A DNA stretch of 64,000 nt from Bacteroidales bacterium (GCA_017394765.1 JAFPXF010000058.1:1-64000), one strand, 5' to 3'. Shown: positions 42,526 through 52,914, counted from the first letter of the stretch. Notes: generated by a model from the sequence alone, not told the origin. Numbers and translations: made by a program.

Positions 42526-45500
42526 CTACAGGATCACCAATTTCTCAATGGTTTCCGCCGTTTCCTCCATGTTGTTGCGGACACGCAGTTTGTACATATA
42601 GGTGCCTTTCCCGATCTTGTCACCATAGTCGTCGCGACCATCCCACGGAATGGCAAGGCTACGGTTTCCCTGCAAGGTCTGATGCGTCTGGATGGTTTTC
42701 ACCAATTTTCCGGAGACAGTATAGATTTGCACCAAGATATCGAAGTCACCGCCGCTGCGATTGTGCTCGAAAAAGAACTCCGTGTGCGTTGTGAAAGGGT
42801 TGGGGTAGTTAAGCACATGACTGAGGGCAAACTTTTCGCTGGAAACCACCTCAAAGGACAACTCACTCTCCGAGTGGTTGTTATTGATATCCCACGCCCG
42901 CACCAGCAACGTATGCTTTCCCGTGGAGAGATTCTCAAGATTGTAACGCACGGTGCCCGAATTGAAACTGTCCTTGTCAGTCTGATAGTAGTCGTTCAGT
43001 ACAATCTGGGATTCCGTGGCGTTGTCGAGGATAGCGGTCAAATCGTGACCGATGCCATTGCCCGTGGTGTTGATGCCGTAATTGTCGCGGATTTTCGCGA
43101 CAAGCACAGGGTTGGCATCCACGATGCCGCCATTGACAAACTGCTCGTCATTCAAGTAGAGTTCAATATCGGGTCCCACTTCATCGGAGATGCCATTGGT
43201 GTCGGTGCCGCCGATGACGAAACTGGAGAAACTTCCCGCAGCGTCTTGCTCCTGACTGCGGGCATAGTAGCTGATTTTGCCATTACCATAGTTATAGTCG
43301 ATGTCTTTCGGCACATAGAACGAGAAGTTGAAATGCCCCTCCTTAACCGAGCAGTTCCCTTTGAAGAGAATGCTTTTCTGCTGGAGAAAGTCGAACGGCG
43401 GGCTGCTGGGGTCATTGGAAAGGGTGGTGACAGTGACAGCCTTGTCATATACGGACGGGAACACGGACCCATTGAATCCCGTGAGAGTCTGTCCGTTTTC
43501 ATCAACCACACGGCCGCTGACACACATCTGGGTGAGGGCGCTCACGGTATCCTCCTGCATCCCGACAGGCCGATGGTTGATGGAGTCGGTTACGATATTG
43601 AAAGTGGGAATGGCCAATGGCATGGAGGGGTCGCCCATGAGCACGAACATGGCCAACGAGGAGGAGCTTCCGCCATAGGCGTTCTTGGCTCGGCGCTCAA
43701 TATCCCCGATGGTGGGCCGTTGACCGTCAAAGGTATTGAACATCGTGTTGAAAATATACCGTCCGTAGGCATTGTTCGGCGAAGACCAAGCCTCGCGTGT
43801 GGCCGTGATGATGGCACAAACCCCTCCTTTGCTGTTGAACAGCGCCAACTCGGCGGGCGAAATGGCCGGACGGTCATAGAATCCAAACGTGCAGGAGAGC
43901 GTCAACATGGCGGGCATGTTGTACTTGTTGGTCCATTTGTTGATATCCGAGTTCTCCAGCACACGCTCTGCCGTCCAACCGTCCTTGCCGCTGTGGCCGA
44001 TATAGGTGAAAAACAGGGAACCGCGGTTCATGCGGTTGTTGATTGCCGTGGTAGCCTCTGGGTATCTTTGTCCGCCGGCATTGGAGACCTGCGGAAACGC
44101 ATCCAAATATATTTTGTCAAAATTGATGTTCCGGTTCAGACCGGACACGATGTCGGTGAATCTGTCGGCATTGGACACGAAGTCGTTATACTCCTCATCA
44201 TCCGCCACGAAGGCCATCATGTTACGCCAATCTCCAAAATTGGATATTTGTGTGGAGTTTTCAGCCAGCAGATTGCGATTTGTGGTGTACAGCGTGCTTT
44301 TCTCCACTGCCGTCTTGGCTTGCGCTATTGTGCTGCACGGAAATCGTCCCACGGAGATGTCGTAGAGGCCGGAGGCATTTTCGCCCTCGTTGTCATCCAA
44401 CAGTCCAAAAGTGTCGTCATTGGCGGCAAAGCCGATTTCGGAAATGAGATCGGTGGTGGTCGGATATTGGTAGTTTGGAACGTAAAGCTCTGTGCCACTC
44501 ACCCGTCCACGGAAGTCATAGCTCGGCCTGCCAAAAAGAAGCAAGTATTTGGGATATTGCTTGTTGCTTCTGTCATAGATCATCTTCGCGTAGTCACGGA
44601 TAGCCATGGGATCCAACGAACCGCCCGAAAATTCGTTATAGACTTGCTCCGTAGTGACCACCTGCACGGAGAGTCCGTCGTTTTCCTGCCTGAACTTTGC
44701 CAAGTCATTGGCTTGGGACAAGAACTTGGGATGCGTGACGATAAGAAAGTCCGCGTTGCCCGTGCCATGCAGATTCTGATTGGCCACCGGGCCTTCCGGA
44801 GTGACGCTGAGATACATGGAACCGTCAAATACGAAGAATTGGCGCAGGATGTCAGTGGGGATGCTGAATCCATATACACCGCCATCCGGTGACAGGGCCA
44901 TGCGCGTGGTGTTGGCAGGGTCGGTCACATCCCAGACGAATGTTCCCGCACTTGCACCAGTAATGTTGAAGCGCGTCACATTACCCGCCCCTACAGTCGC
45001 AGGATTGCAGAACGGGAATTGCGAAGAATGCATCGACAAGCGGCATGGCACCTCTATTTCAATCCAATTCAGATAGGCCGCGGACGAGGTGGCGGGTTTA
45101 CTGTATTCCAACTCTATATTCAGCGTGGCGGATGAGGGCGTGAAGGTGAAATCGCTGCTATTGAGCGTGGCACTGATTGCTCCGTTGATAGAAGGAAACG
45201 AGAGGTTTCCCAACGTCGTGTTGTTGGCGCTGATCGAGAAATAAGAAAAAGAAGTCGAGCTACTTGCGCCCGAAACCGACACGCGGGATGGTTGTTGCAA
45301 AAATCCCGGCACGGAGAAGGTGTATGTTCTGCGTGTGGTGATGTCGAAAAGGTCGCCAAACCAATCCTTGCCCGTCTCGCCGAAGTTGAATTGATCTTTT
45401 TCAAAAAAGTCATAGTGAACATATTCATTCACCGTCCGGTTGGCAGAAAGGGAACCGTTGTCGGCCGTGGGAATGCGTTTTTTTGCGCCCACGCCCGGCG

Positions 45501-46362
45501 TGTTGGTGATGAAATAGGATGTCGCGTCCGAATATATGTTCGTTTTGTGACAAAAACGGTGCAAGGTGGTGTCGTAGATCCAAGAGTGCGGGGAGTGTCC
45601 GTAGAAGAGGAAATAGTCGCCTGGATTCATGACGCCGTCGCCGCCGTCCACAATGCAGACAGGCAGTTCTTGCAGGTCATCGATACGGGGTGCGGCATTG
45701 GCCTCGGGCAGCATTTCACCACCGTTGCCAAACAAGGCAAGCGAGGCGGAGGAGATCGGTACGGCCATACCCATGGCCGTAAGATCCTCGTATGCAACCT
45801 TATAGACACCTGTTTCCGAGACAGTGAAGCGATACCATTGGCCGGAATGCAACACCGACTGGTCCGCATACGTCCTGCCCGGCTTGCGGGTACCATTGCC
45901 TTGGCCTTCCAAGGTGATCGTGACAGCAGTGATTTTGCGATACTCCTCCACCCCGACCTCGACAATGGGCACAAAGGAGAGCATCAGATACGGCTTGTTC
46001 CTTTCAAATGCAGAGACAGCGCCGACCATCAGCTCTTTTTGACGGAAATCCGAAGGAATCAGCGAAACATCATGCGCACTCATGGGTTCGAATTGCACAT
46101 TCGAAACAGCCACGGCATAGGAATCATAATAAGAGGGGATCTCAATGGCCTCGTAATAAGACGGGAGGGTGGAAAATTCCCGCGAATAAGAAGCTCCGTC
46201 AAAATGCAGAAATTCCACAGAAAGATCCTCGCCTTGATGATGCGTGATATTGTCCGTCCAATTTATAGTAAGTGTTCTTACAATTTTTTGTTCTTGACTA
46301 TAAGATAGTTGCAGTACGATACACAAAAAAAATGCGATAAGCACCCAAGATTTCTTTTCCAT
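42526..46362 (-). CDS. porU: Type IX secretion sortase PorU
   Basis: A 1278-residue C25 (gingipain-type) peptidase that acts as the cell-surface sortase removing the C-terminal signal of type IX cargo. The ATG at 46362 begins the signal peptide (MEKKSWVLIAFFLCIVLQ). The catalytic pair is His790 in FTYIGHSGKDGW and Cys824 in LTLSCTFGF, both intact. The C-terminal 90 residues (VLNYPNPFTTHTEFFF ... KLVIL) are themselves a type IX sorting-like domain, as expected for PorU. It is divergent from porP and upstream of porV. Confidence 0.94.
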   Translation of the reverse strand: MEKKSWVLIAFFLCIVLQLSYSQEQKIVRTLTINWTDNITHHQGEDLSVEFLHFDGASYSREFSTLPSYYEAIEIPSYYDSYAVAVSNVQFEPMSAHDVSLIPSDFRQKELMVGAVSAFERNKPYLMLSFVPIVEVGVEEYRKITAVTITLEGQGNGTRKPGRTYADQSVLHSGQWYRFTVSETGVYKVAYEDLTAMGMAVPISSASLALFGNGGEMLPEANAAPRIDDLQELPVCIVDGGDGVMNPGDYFLFYGHSPHSWIYDTTLHRFCHKTNIYSDATSYFITNTPGVGAKKRIPTADNGSLSANRTVNEYVHYDFFEKDQFNFGETGKDWFGDLFDITTRRTYTFSVPGFLQQPSRVSVSGASSSTSFSYFSISANNTTLGNLSFPSINGAISATLNSSDFTFTPSSATLNIELEYSKPATSSAAYLNWIEIEVPCRLSMHSSQFPFCNPATVGAGNVTRFNITGASAGTFVWDVTDPANTTRMALSPDGGVYGFSIPTDILRQFFVFDGSMYLSVTPEGPVANQNLHGTGNADFLIVTHPKFLSQANDLAKFRQENDGLSVQVVTTEQVYNEFSGGSLDPMAIRDYAKMIYDRSNKQYPKYLLLFGRPSYDFRGRVSGTELYVPNYQYPTTTDLISEIGFAANDDTFGLLDDNEGENASGLYDISVGRFPCSTIAQAKTAVEKSTLYTTNRNLLAENSTQISNFGDWRNMMAFVADDEEYNDFVSNADRFTDIVSGLNRNINFDKIYLDAFPQVSNAGGQRYPEATTAINNRMNRGSLFFTYIGHSGKDGWTAERVLENSDINKWTNKYNMPAMLTLSCTFGFYDRPAISPAELALFNSKGGVCAIITATREAWSSPNNAYGRYIFNTMFNTFDGQRPTIGDIERRAKNAYGGSSSSLAMFVLMGDPSMPLAIPTFNIVTDSINHRPVGMQEDTVSALTQMCVSGRVVDENGQTLTGFNGSVFPSVYDKAVTVTTLSNDPSSPPFDFLQQKSILFKGNCSVKEGHFNFSFYVPKDIDYNYGNGKISYYARSQEQDAAGSFSSFVIGGTDTNGISDEVGPDIELYLNDEQFVNGGIVDANPVLVAKIRDNYGINTTGNGIGHDLTAILDNATESQIVLNDYYQTDKDSFNSGTVRYNLENLSTGKHTLLVRAWDINNNHSESELSFEVVSSEKFALSHVLNYPNPFTTHTEFFFEHNRSGGDFDILVQIYTVSGKLVKTIQTHQTLQGNRSLAIPWDGRDDYGDKIGKGTYMYKLRVRNNMEETAETIEKLVIL

Positions 46363-46478
46363 TAATCGTTGTTTAAAAAAATAAAGCACAAATGCAATTT
46401 AGTTAACGGAGCCTCGTTATTATTATTGCAATGTTGGTAACAATATTTTAGAGGTTATTATTGTAATAAATTATTTTG

Positions 46479-46487
46479 TATTTTTGC
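46479..46487 (+). promoter_or_regulatory. Promoter -7 box for porP-gldJ
   Basis: Plus strand TATTTTTGC, 21 bases before the ATG at 46508, in the 145-base divergent spacer shared with porU. Confidence 0.6.
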
Positions 46488-46507
46488 CCGCCTAAAAATA
46501 GTATGCT

Positions 46508-47614
46508 ATGCAGAAAAGAATCATCATATTGCTGGTCGCAGTTCTCGGGCTGTCCATGATGCGGGTTCAGGCGCAAGATCCCATGTTCTCGCAGTTTTAT
46601 GCGAATCCGCTATATTTGAATCCGGCCATGGCCGGCACCAACATTTGCCCTCGTCTCGCGTTCAACTTCCGTGACCAATGGCCATCCATGCCGGGCACAT
46701 TCCTGACCTACGCGGCCTCTTACGATGAACATTTCGACAAGATCTACGGCGGCATCGGTGTCCAGTTCTGGGGTGACCGAGCCGGTGAAGGCGGCATCCT
46801 CAACACCTACAACGTGAGTGCCATGTACTCCTTCAAGGTCAAGGTCTCCAAGAAATTCAACATGCGATTCGCCCTGGAAGCCGCCTACCGCAACAAATCC
46901 CTGAACAAAGCCAACCTCACCTTCGGGGACATGATCGATCCGCGATACGGCTTCGTCTATCAGACCAACGAACAATTAGGCGACATCGACCAGATCAACT
47001 CCCTTGACTTCTCCTTCGGATTCCTCGGCTATACCCCCTATCTCTACTTCGGCGTGGCCATCAAGCATATCGCCACCCTTAATTTCGGCAAAACCACGGG
47101 CTATAGCTTCATCAACCCCGACGCCGACGGGAAATTCTACGACAATATCAAATACACCGCCCACATCGGTGCCAACTTCGACCTTAAGCGCAAGAGCAAA
47201 AAGGAGACCTCTTTCGGAGACATCTCCATCAGCCCGAATTTCATCTACGAACACCAATTGGGATTCAACTATTTCAACGAAGGTCTCTATGCCAAGTTCT
47301 ATCCCTTCACCGTGGGTGTCTGGTGCCGTCACGGTCTCACCTACAAGTACAATTACGACCAATATGTTCCGCGTCCCGATGGCACAGGCATTGACACCAT
47401 TCCAAGTACCGGCAAGATTTTCAATTCAGACGCCGTCATTTTCATGTTCGGCCTCGAATACAACATGTTCAAGGTGGCTTATTCCTACGATTTGACCATC
47501 AGCCGATTGGCAAGTGCCACCACCGGCGGCAGCCATGAGGTGTCTGTGCAAATATCCCTGCCGTGTCCCAAGAAGCGCAAGGCCATCAAGGATCTCAAGT
47601 GCCCATCCTTCTAA
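46508..47614 (+). CDS. porP: Type IX secretion membrane protein PorP/SprF
   Basis: A 368-residue outer-membrane barrel of the PorP/SprF family. The signal peptide ends MMRVQAQ, followed by the family hallmark DPMFSQFYANPLYLNPAMAGT, then regular beta strands. PorP/SprF proteins assist secretion or surface attachment by the type IX system, often next to genes for adhesins or core components. Here the next gene, 48 bases on, is gldJ, and porU is divergent upstream. Whether this is the core PorP or one of the SprF paralogues cannot be settled from sequence alone. Confidence 0.9.
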   Translation: MQKRIIILLVAVLGLSMMRVQAQDPMFSQFYANPLYLNPAMAGTNICPRLAFNFRDQWPSMPGTFLTYAASYDEHFDKIYGGIGVQFWGDRAGEGGILNTYNVSAMYSFKVKVSKKFNMRFALEAAYRNKSLNKANLTFGDMIDPRYGFVYQTNEQLGDIDQINSLDFSFGFLGYTPYLYFGVAIKHIATLNFGKTTGYSFINPDADGKFYDNIKYTAHIGANFDLKRKSKKETSFGDISISPNFIYEHQLGFNYFNEGLYAKFYPFTVGVWCRHGLTYKYNYDQYVPRPDGTGIDTIPSTGKIFNSDAVIFMFGLEYNMFKVAYSYDLTISRLASATTGGSHEVSVQISLPCPKKRKAIKDLKCPSF

Positions 47615-47662
47615 GAGTCAGCTTCGAAATTGATCAATTTGAATATTAAACAATACAATAAA

Positions 47663-49156
47663 ATGAATAAAATCACCAAAACAACTGGACTGTTAATCGT
47701 CATCGCCCTTATGACATTGGTCTCCTCCTGCAAGAAAGAGACCTCTCCGACTACGGGGTGGAAATACAATGACGCAAAGAATGGCGGCTTCGAGGTCGCC
47801 CCGTTCGAGGAACAAGCCACAGGCCCCGGCCTGGTGTTCATCGAAGGCGGTACTTTCGTCATGGGCAACATGGAAGAGGACGTGATGAAAGATTGGAACA
47901 ACACGCCCCGCCGCGTGTCTGTCGCCTCCTTCTATATGGATGAGTGCGAGGTCGCCAACGTCGATTACCTCGAATATCTCTTCTGGCTGGAGAGAGTTTT
48001 TGTGCCCCAAGACCTGAAAGTGGTCTATGATAACGCCCTTCCCGATGAGAATGTGTGGCGCGACCGTCTCGGCTACAACGAACCCGATGTGGAATACTAC
48101 TTCCGCCACCCCGCCTACAGACACTATCCCGTTGTGGGTGTCAACTGGCTGCAGGCCACCAACTACGCAGCCTGGCGTACCGACCGTGTGAACGAGCAGA
48201 TTCTCGTGGACCGCGGCTATGTGGAATTCGCCGAGACCCCGACCGCTGAAGGATACTTCAACACCGACGCTTATCTGACATACGAGACCTACGAGGCAGA
48301 GGGCGAGAAACGTCTCAAATACATCTCCTCCGGTGAATACCGTAACGTCAAGATGGAAGACGGCATCCTCCTGCCCAAGTATCGCCTCCCGACCGAGGCC
48401 GAATGGGAATACGCCGCCTATGGCTTGGTGGGCAACACCCTCAACGAACGTATCCTCGAACGTAAAGTCTATCCATGGAACGGCCAACAGATCCGTACCG
48501 AAGAGAGAAAATACTACGGTGATATCGTCACCAACGTCCGCCGTGGCCGCGGCGACCTCATGGGTGTGGCCAGCAACCTCAACGACGCCGGATTCAAAAC
48601 CAAGGAGGTGCGCTCCGATTGGCCCAACGACTACGGCTTGTATCAAATGGCCGGTAATGTCTCCGAATGGGTCATGGATGTCTATCGTCAAGCTTCCCAC
48701 GACGACGTGACCGAATTCAACCCCTTCCGTGGCAACTATTTCGAAACCAAAAAACTCCTGGAAGACGGTACCGTTGCAGAACGTGACAGCGTGGGTAAAA
48801 TCCCCATGGTTCCCGTTTCCGACTTCAAAAACGACAGACGCCGCAACTACCGCGCCGCCGACAACCGCAACTACGCCGATGGCGACTGGCAGTCTCTCCA
48901 AAACATGGATGACTGGAAAAAGGCCGTCACCAACACCGAATCCACCGACGTGATGTACCGCAAGGAAATCAACACCCCCTACGCATACTCATTGGTTAGC
49001 GACCATGCCCGCGTCTATAAAGGCGGCTCCTGGCGCGACATCCCCTATTGGTCCGCCCCCGCCTCCAGACGTTACCTCGACGAAGATGAGGCCACCGACT
49101 ATATTGGTTTCCGCTGCGCAATGGCACGCGTGGGTTCCCAGACCCAAGGAAGATAG
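47663..49156 (+). CDS. gldJ: Type IX/gliding lipoprotein GldJ
   Basis: A 497-residue lipoprotein with a formylglycine-generating-enzyme (SUMF1) fold. The ATG at 47663 opens a lipoprotein signal (MTLVSSC). The start of the mature part, TGWKYNDAKNGGFEV and EEQATGPGLVFIEGGTFVMG, matches GldJ better than the paralogue GldK/PorK, as does its place beside porU/porV. In Flavobacterium gldJ neighbours porU and porV, and GldJ is needed for stability of the motor and secretion proteins. The FGE active-site cysteines are not seen, as in other GldJ/GldK. GldK/PorK remains a less likely alternative. Confidence 0.85.
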   Translation: MNKITKTTGLLIVIALMTLVSSCKKETSPTTGWKYNDAKNGGFEVAPFEEQATGPGLVFIEGGTFVMGNMEEDVMKDWNNTPRRVSVASFYMDECEVANVDYLEYLFWLERVFVPQDLKVVYDNALPDENVWRDRLGYNEPDVEYYFRHPAYRHYPVVGVNWLQATNYAAWRTDRVNEQILVDRGYVEFAETPTAEGYFNTDAYLTYETYEAEGEKRLKYISSGEYRNVKMEDGILLPKYRLPTEAEWEYAAYGLVGNTLNERILERKVYPWNGQQIRTEERKYYGDIVTNVRRGRGDLMGVASNLNDAGFKTKEVRSDWPNDYGLYQMAGNVSEWVMDVYRQASHDDVTEFNPFRGNYFETKKLLEDGTVAERDSVGKIPMVPVSDFKNDRRRNYRAADNRNYADGDWQSLQNMDDWKKAVTNTESTDVMYRKEINTPYAYSLVSDHARVYKGGSWRDIPYWSAPASRRYLDEDEATDYIGFRCAMARVGSQTQGR

Positions 49157-49174
49157 TATTACAATATATTATAC

Positions 49175-49211
49175 AATAAACCCCAAAAGTCGCTGACTTT
49201 TGGGGTTTATT
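49175..49211. terminator. Strong bidirectional terminator between gldJ and the META lipoprotein gene
   Basis: A perfect 17-base stem (AATAAACCCCAAAAGTC with GACTTTTGGGGTTTATT) with a three-base loop, 18 bases past the gldJ stop and 22 bases before the convergent gene end. A/T ends on both sides let it serve both genes. Confidence 0.9.
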
Positions 49212-49233
49212 GTTGTTAGGAGCACCTGTTTAT

Positions 49234-49683
49234 TTATTCATCAAGAACCTTACCGCTGTCTTTGAATCGGAAAATCTCCGCCTTATCAGCATAGATGATC
49301 AATGTGCTGTCTTTGATGCTGAATGAAGTGATGTTCTCCCTCATTCCCTTTATGAAAAGACGCTCCATGTCCATCTGCGGACAGAGTTTCTTCGAGGCGC
49401 TGGTGAGCTCCATTTGCAGTTTCTGTTTCTTTTGATAGTAGGTGCCAAAGAAGATGTTGCAGCCCAAATATCCATTGGTGTTGCCGTCTTCCTGGAAAAT
49501 GATGTACGGTTGCGCCATGGCGGTGCCAGGATCAATGGGTTTGCCATACAAGGCTTCCAATTGCCACTGAGTGTCAACCAAGGAACTGGTTTTGCCTTGG
49601 GCGGCCTTCTTGGTGGTTTTACAACCAAAGAAGACAAGGACGAGACTGGCCGCGATGGCCAAAATGAGTAATTTCTTTGTCAT
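49234..49683 (-). CDS. META/HslJ-domain lipoprotein
   Basis: A 149-residue lipoprotein (lipobox VLVFFGC, Cys21) with a single META/HslJ domain: [11 protein letters not shown], the [12 protein letters not shown] core and [11 protein letters not shown]. Such proteins are envelope proteins linked to stress or heat-shock regulons in other bacteria; no enzyme activity is known. The start overlaps the engB stop by four bases. Confidence 0.82.
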   Translation of the reverse strand: MTKKLLILAIAASLVLVFFGCKTTKKAAQGKTSSLVDTQWQLEALYGKPIDPGTAMAQPYIIFQEDGNTNGYLGCNIFFGTYYQKKQKLQMELTSASKKLCPQMDMERLFIKGMRENITSFSIKDSTLIIYADKAEIFRFKDSGKVLDE

Positions 49684-50294
49684 GATTCAGGATTATTGTG
49701 AAACTGAAGGTTAATATTTTCTATATAACTGAGAATTTCCTCCTTGCCCTTGCCGGTCTCGGCCGACGATAACATCCGGTAAGGCATCTCCTCCCACTCC
49801 TCCGCCAACTTGTTGTAGAACTTCTGGACATTGCTCTGCACTTTCCCCTGCGAAACCTTGTCCGTTTTAGTAAAGATAATGGAGAACGGGACTCCTTTTT
49901 CACCCAAGCCCGCAATGAATTCCAAGTCTATTTTCTGAGGCTCAAGCCGGGAGTCGATGAGGACAAAGACCACTTGCAGGTTTTCGCGCGACACCAGATA
50001 GTCGTCAATCATCTTTTTCCACTTGTCGCGCATGGCTTTGGAGATGGAGGCATAGCCATAGCCCGGCAAATCCACCAAATACCACTCCCTGTTGATAAGG
50101 AAATGATTGATGGTTTGCGTTTTACCGGGTTTGGAAGAGGTTTTGGCCAATTTTTTATTGTTGACCAACATATTGATAAGGGAGGATTTCCCGACATTGG
50201 AACGTCCGATGAAGGCATATTCCGGCATCGTCGGAGGTGGACATTTACGCCAGTCCACCACACTTTGCATAAAAATTGCATTTTTGATAATCAT
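49680..50294 (-). CDS. engB: Ribosome-biogenesis GTPase EngB (YsxC/YihA)
   Basis: A 204-residue TRAFAC GTPase needed for large-ribosomal-subunit assembly. All G motifs are in place: GRSNVGKSS (G1), the Thr of G2 in [16 protein letters not shown] (G3), TKTDK (G4) and SSAETGKG (G5). It lies between the envC-like gene (two-base gap) and the META lipoprotein (four-base overlap) in one transcript. Confidence 0.96.
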   Translation of the reverse strand: MIIKNAIFMQSVVDWRKCPPPTMPEYAFIGRSNVGKSSLINMLVNNKKLAKTSSKPGKTQTINHFLINREWYLVDLPGYGYASISKAMRDKWKKMIDDYLVSRENLQVVFVLIDSRLEPQKIDLEFIAGLGEKGVPFSIIFTKTDKVSQGKVQSNVQKFYNKLAEEWEEMPYRMLSSAETGKGKEEILSYIENINLQFHNNPES

Positions 50295-50296
50295 AG

Positions 50297-51613
50297 CTAT
50301 CGTCTGGCCAGCCAGGAGTTCGGATTGAGGTATGAATCGTTCTTCCAGATCTCGAAATGGAGCTCGTAAGTGTTGGAAGTGGCACTCTTGGCCACGGTGC
50401 CTATGGTCTGTTTGGTGGAAACCTTGGCGCCTTTTTTCACACTGACAGTCGCCAAGTTCTGATAGACGCTGATATACTCGCCGTGGCGGATGATGACGAC
50501 CTTGGTGCCCATGACATCCATGACGGCAGTAACCTCGCCTTGATAAACAGCCCGGACGGGGGCACCGGCATCGGTCATGATGTCAATGCCACGGTTCTCA
50601 ATCATCACAGAGGGGACGTCGGGATGGGCATAGTTGCCGAAATCGCCCACTTTGGCGCCCTTGGCCACAGGCCAGGGCAGGCTGCCCTTGTTGCTGACAA
50701 AGGAGTTGTTCAACGTCCTCTCCTCCGGGGTGAGGGCAATGGTGGCCGTTGCCCGCGGGTTTGCGGCGGTTGACGAGGAACTGGAAGCGGCGGGTTTTGA
50801 CGTGTTGCTGCTTGTGCTTGTCGCCTTGTTCTTGGCTTCAGCGGCACGCTTGGCGTTGGCTGCGGCTATCTCCGCCTGAATGGCCTTCTTGATGGCCACG
50901 TCTATATTCTTACGCTGCCGCTGCTTCTCCTCCAATTGGGCCTTGAGCTGGGTTGATTGTTTCTTGAGCTGCTCGGAACTTTTCGTCTTCGCACGACGGT
51001 CGCTTTCCAACTTCTTGATCTCACTCTCCTTCCCGGAAAGCAAATTGAGTTTTTCTTGCTTCATGGCAATGATCTGCTCATTCTTCTCCTTCAACTCGGC
51101 CTGGGTTTGCGCAATCTTGTCGGCTTGTGTACGGACATTTTCCGAAAAGATGGTGTAAAAACGCAGCCGGCGGAACATCTGGGAAAAATCATCCGCCGCC
51201 AGAATAAACGTCACCTTGTCCATCAACTTGCGGTTGCGGTAAGCCATATAGACCACCTGCGCATAATCCGCCTTCATGTAATCCAGCTTCTTTTGCAGAT
51301 TGAGGATCTCCTGCTGGTTCTGCTCCTGCTCTTCCTCCATCCTGATGATCTCTTGATTAAGTGTTGTGATCAATTTCTCGCGATTGGAAATTTGCTGACG
51401 CAGCACGGCAATCTGCTGCAACGAGGCTTTTTGGTTCTTCTCGTTCTTCTTAATCAGACTCTGCGTATTGGCGATCTCTTTCTCGATTTTCTGCTTGTCC
51501 TTCTTCAATTGCGAGCTGGTTTTCTGCGCATCAACGGAAGGAATGGCAAGCACACCCCACAGCAGAAACACCATGAGAGCTGTTTTCCATATATTTTTCT
51601 GGGAAAATTTCAT
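50297..51613 (-). CDS. EnvC-like murein hydrolase activator with degenerate M23 domain
   Basis: A 438-residue exported protein. A signal peptide precedes a long coiled coil (about residues 30-250) and an Ala/Ser/Thr linker. A C-terminal LytM/M23 domain follows in which the zinc ligands are lost: the HxxxD motif reads NRGID, the YxHL motif reads YQNL, and HLHFE reads ELHFE. This layout matches EnvC, which does not cut peptidoglycan itself but activates amidases at division. The promoter lies 19 bases upstream; engB follows. Confidence 0.88.
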   Translation of the reverse strand: MKFSQKNIWKTALMVFLLWGVLAIPSVDAQKTSSQLKKDKQKIEKEIANTQSLIKKNEKNQKASLQQIAVLRQQISNREKLITTLNQEIIRMEEEQEQNQQEILNLQKKLDYMKADYAQVVYMAYRNRKLMDKVTFILAADDFSQMFRRLRFYTIFSENVRTQADKIAQTQAELKEKNEQIIAMKQEKLNLLSGKESEIKKLESDRRAKTKSSEQLKKQSTQLKAQLEEKQRQRKNIDVAIKKAIQAEIAAANAKRAAEAKNKATSTSSNTSKPAASSSSSTAANPRATATIALTPEERTLNNSFVSNKGSLPWPVAKGAKVGDFGNYAHPDVPSVMIENRGIDIMTDAGAPVRAVYQGEVTAVMDVMGTKVVIIRHGEYISVYQNLATVSVKKGAKVSTKQTIGTVAKSATSNTYELHFEIWKNDSYLNPNSWLARR

Positions 51614-51631
51614 ATTATACCGTTTTAACTT

Positions 51632-51640
51632 GCAAAAATA
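51632..51640 (-). promoter_or_regulatory. Promoter -7 box for the envC-engB operon
   Basis: Minus strand TATTTTTGC, 19 bases upstream of the ATG at 51613. Confidence 0.55.
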
Positions 51641-51776
51641 GTCTATTTACTTGGAGTAGTAAAATGACAATCACTTTTTTATGAACGAAGTATTGTTGAT
51701 TTTATTCTGGGCAGACAAACCATCCGGCAATGTGCTTCCGTTGACAAAACAGGCTCACCATCGAGCAGCTTCACCA

Positions 51777-52127
51777 TCAGAACACTATCGGCAGCAGCAG
51801 TTCCACAATGAGGGCGGTGAGCACCGCCACGAGGGCGACACGCACCAGTCCGCGGTCTTTCCAGGCCAGGACAATGGCGACCATGGTGGCAATGGCGGCG
51901 GAAACGAAATGCGGTGACGTCGCGCCGACAGGCGTGGTCGAATAGAGCACATCGGGGAACGTCATAGCCGACAGCACACAGAAGGGAATATAATAGAGGA
52001 AGTCCTGTATCCACTCGTTGTCCAACTTCCGACGCACAAAACCGATTGGGATGACGCGGATGAGGTAAGTGGTGAGGGCCATGATGAGCATAGCGATGGC
52101 AACATTTTGGAGACTACACATGGACAC
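51777..52127 (-). CDS. azlD: Branched-chain amino acid exporter small subunit AzlD
   Basis: A 116-residue membrane protein with four helices, matching AzlD/YgaH. The first helix contains MALTTYLIRVIPIGF, followed by YYIPFCVLSAMTFPDVLYS. With AzlC it exports branched-chain amino acids or similar compounds. The start lies inside the end of azlC (14-base overlap), so synthesis is coupled. Confidence 0.9.
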   Translation of the reverse strand: MSMCSLQNVAIAMLIMALTTYLIRVIPIGFVRRKLDNEWIQDFLYYIPFCVLSAMTFPDVLYSTTPVGATSPHFVSAAIATMVAIVLAWKDRGLVRVALVAVLTALIVELLLPIVF

Positions 52128-52851
52128 CTCCTTTCAACATGCGGCGACGAAACCGCTTGATTTCCTTGATAGAGGCACAGATGGCGGCACCCAAGATGGC
52201 AGCCACGATGATGGCCCAGCCGCCGCCACCGCTCTTGGAAAGCACGTTGAGACCCGGCACATACTTGAAAAGGCAGGAGAGCAGCGCCGACACAATCACG
52301 GCGATGGCCACCTTGCGACCCTTGCGCGCCGGCGGGATAATGATGGCGATAAACATACAGTATAGCGCAATGCCGAAACAGCCTTGCAACATCGGGCTAA
52401 GCAAGCTCGAGGCCACGGCACCCAGCAATGTACCCAAAGTCCAACCTGCAATCGGTGTGGTCATCAAGCCCCCGAAAAAGGGGAAACTCACGTCGTCCTT
52501 TTCCATGGCCGCCAAGGCAAAAACCTCATCGGTAATGCAAAAAGCCATGATGGCGCGCTTGTAGAAGGGCATATCGGAGGCCACCTTCTGCGACAGCGAC
52601 AGCGACATCAGCATGTAGCGCAAGTTGATGACAAAAGTGGTGATGACCAGCTCTATATAGGGCGCGCCCCCCTCAATGAGCCGTATGCCAGCGAACTGTC
52701 CCGCCGAAGCCATGTTGGTCATCGATATAATGGTGGCTTCCAACGGATTAAAGCCCATTTTCACAGCTATCAACCCGAAGGTGAAAGAGACGGGAATGTA
52801 ACCCAAACAGATCGGAAATCCCTTTTTTAAACCTCTAACAAACTCAGTCAT
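52114..52851 (-). CDS. azlC: Branched-chain amino acid exporter large subunit AzlC
   Basis: A 245-residue membrane protein of the AzlC/YgaZ family with about seven helices. The family start is GLKKGFPICLGYIPVSFTFGLIA, then MTNMASAGQFAG, NLRYMLMSLSLS and the ITDEVFAL motif. It forms the main body of the AzlCD exporter in the inner membrane. It has a promoter 29 bases upstream. Confidence 0.92.
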   Translation of the reverse strand: MTEFVRGLKKGFPICLGYIPVSFTFGLIAVKMGFNPLEATIISMTNMASAGQFAGIRLIEGGAPYIELVITTFVINLRYMLMSLSLSQKVASDMPFYKRAIMAFCITDEVFALAAMEKDDVSFPFFGGLMTTPIAGWTLGTLLGAVASSLLSPMLQGCFGIALYCMFIAIIIPPARKGRKVAIAVIVSALLSCLFKYVPGLNVLSKSGGGGWAIIVAAILGAAICASIKEIKRFRRRMLKGGVHV

Positions 52852-52879
52852 AAACCTTTGCCGCTTTCCAAAAACGGCA

Positions 52880-52888
52880 GCAAAGATA
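52880..52888 (-). promoter_or_regulatory. Promoter -7 box for azlCD
   Basis: Minus strand TATCTTTGC, 29 bases upstream of the ATG at 52851. Confidence 0.55.
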
Positions 52889-52914
52889 GTAAAAAAAGGG
52901 ACAAGGAAAAAGGA

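Noticed and set aside
42517..44892. 791-codon open frame on the plus strand
   Set aside because: Antisense to porU, whose catalytic His and Cys and sorting domain are intact; no family motif in the antisense frame.
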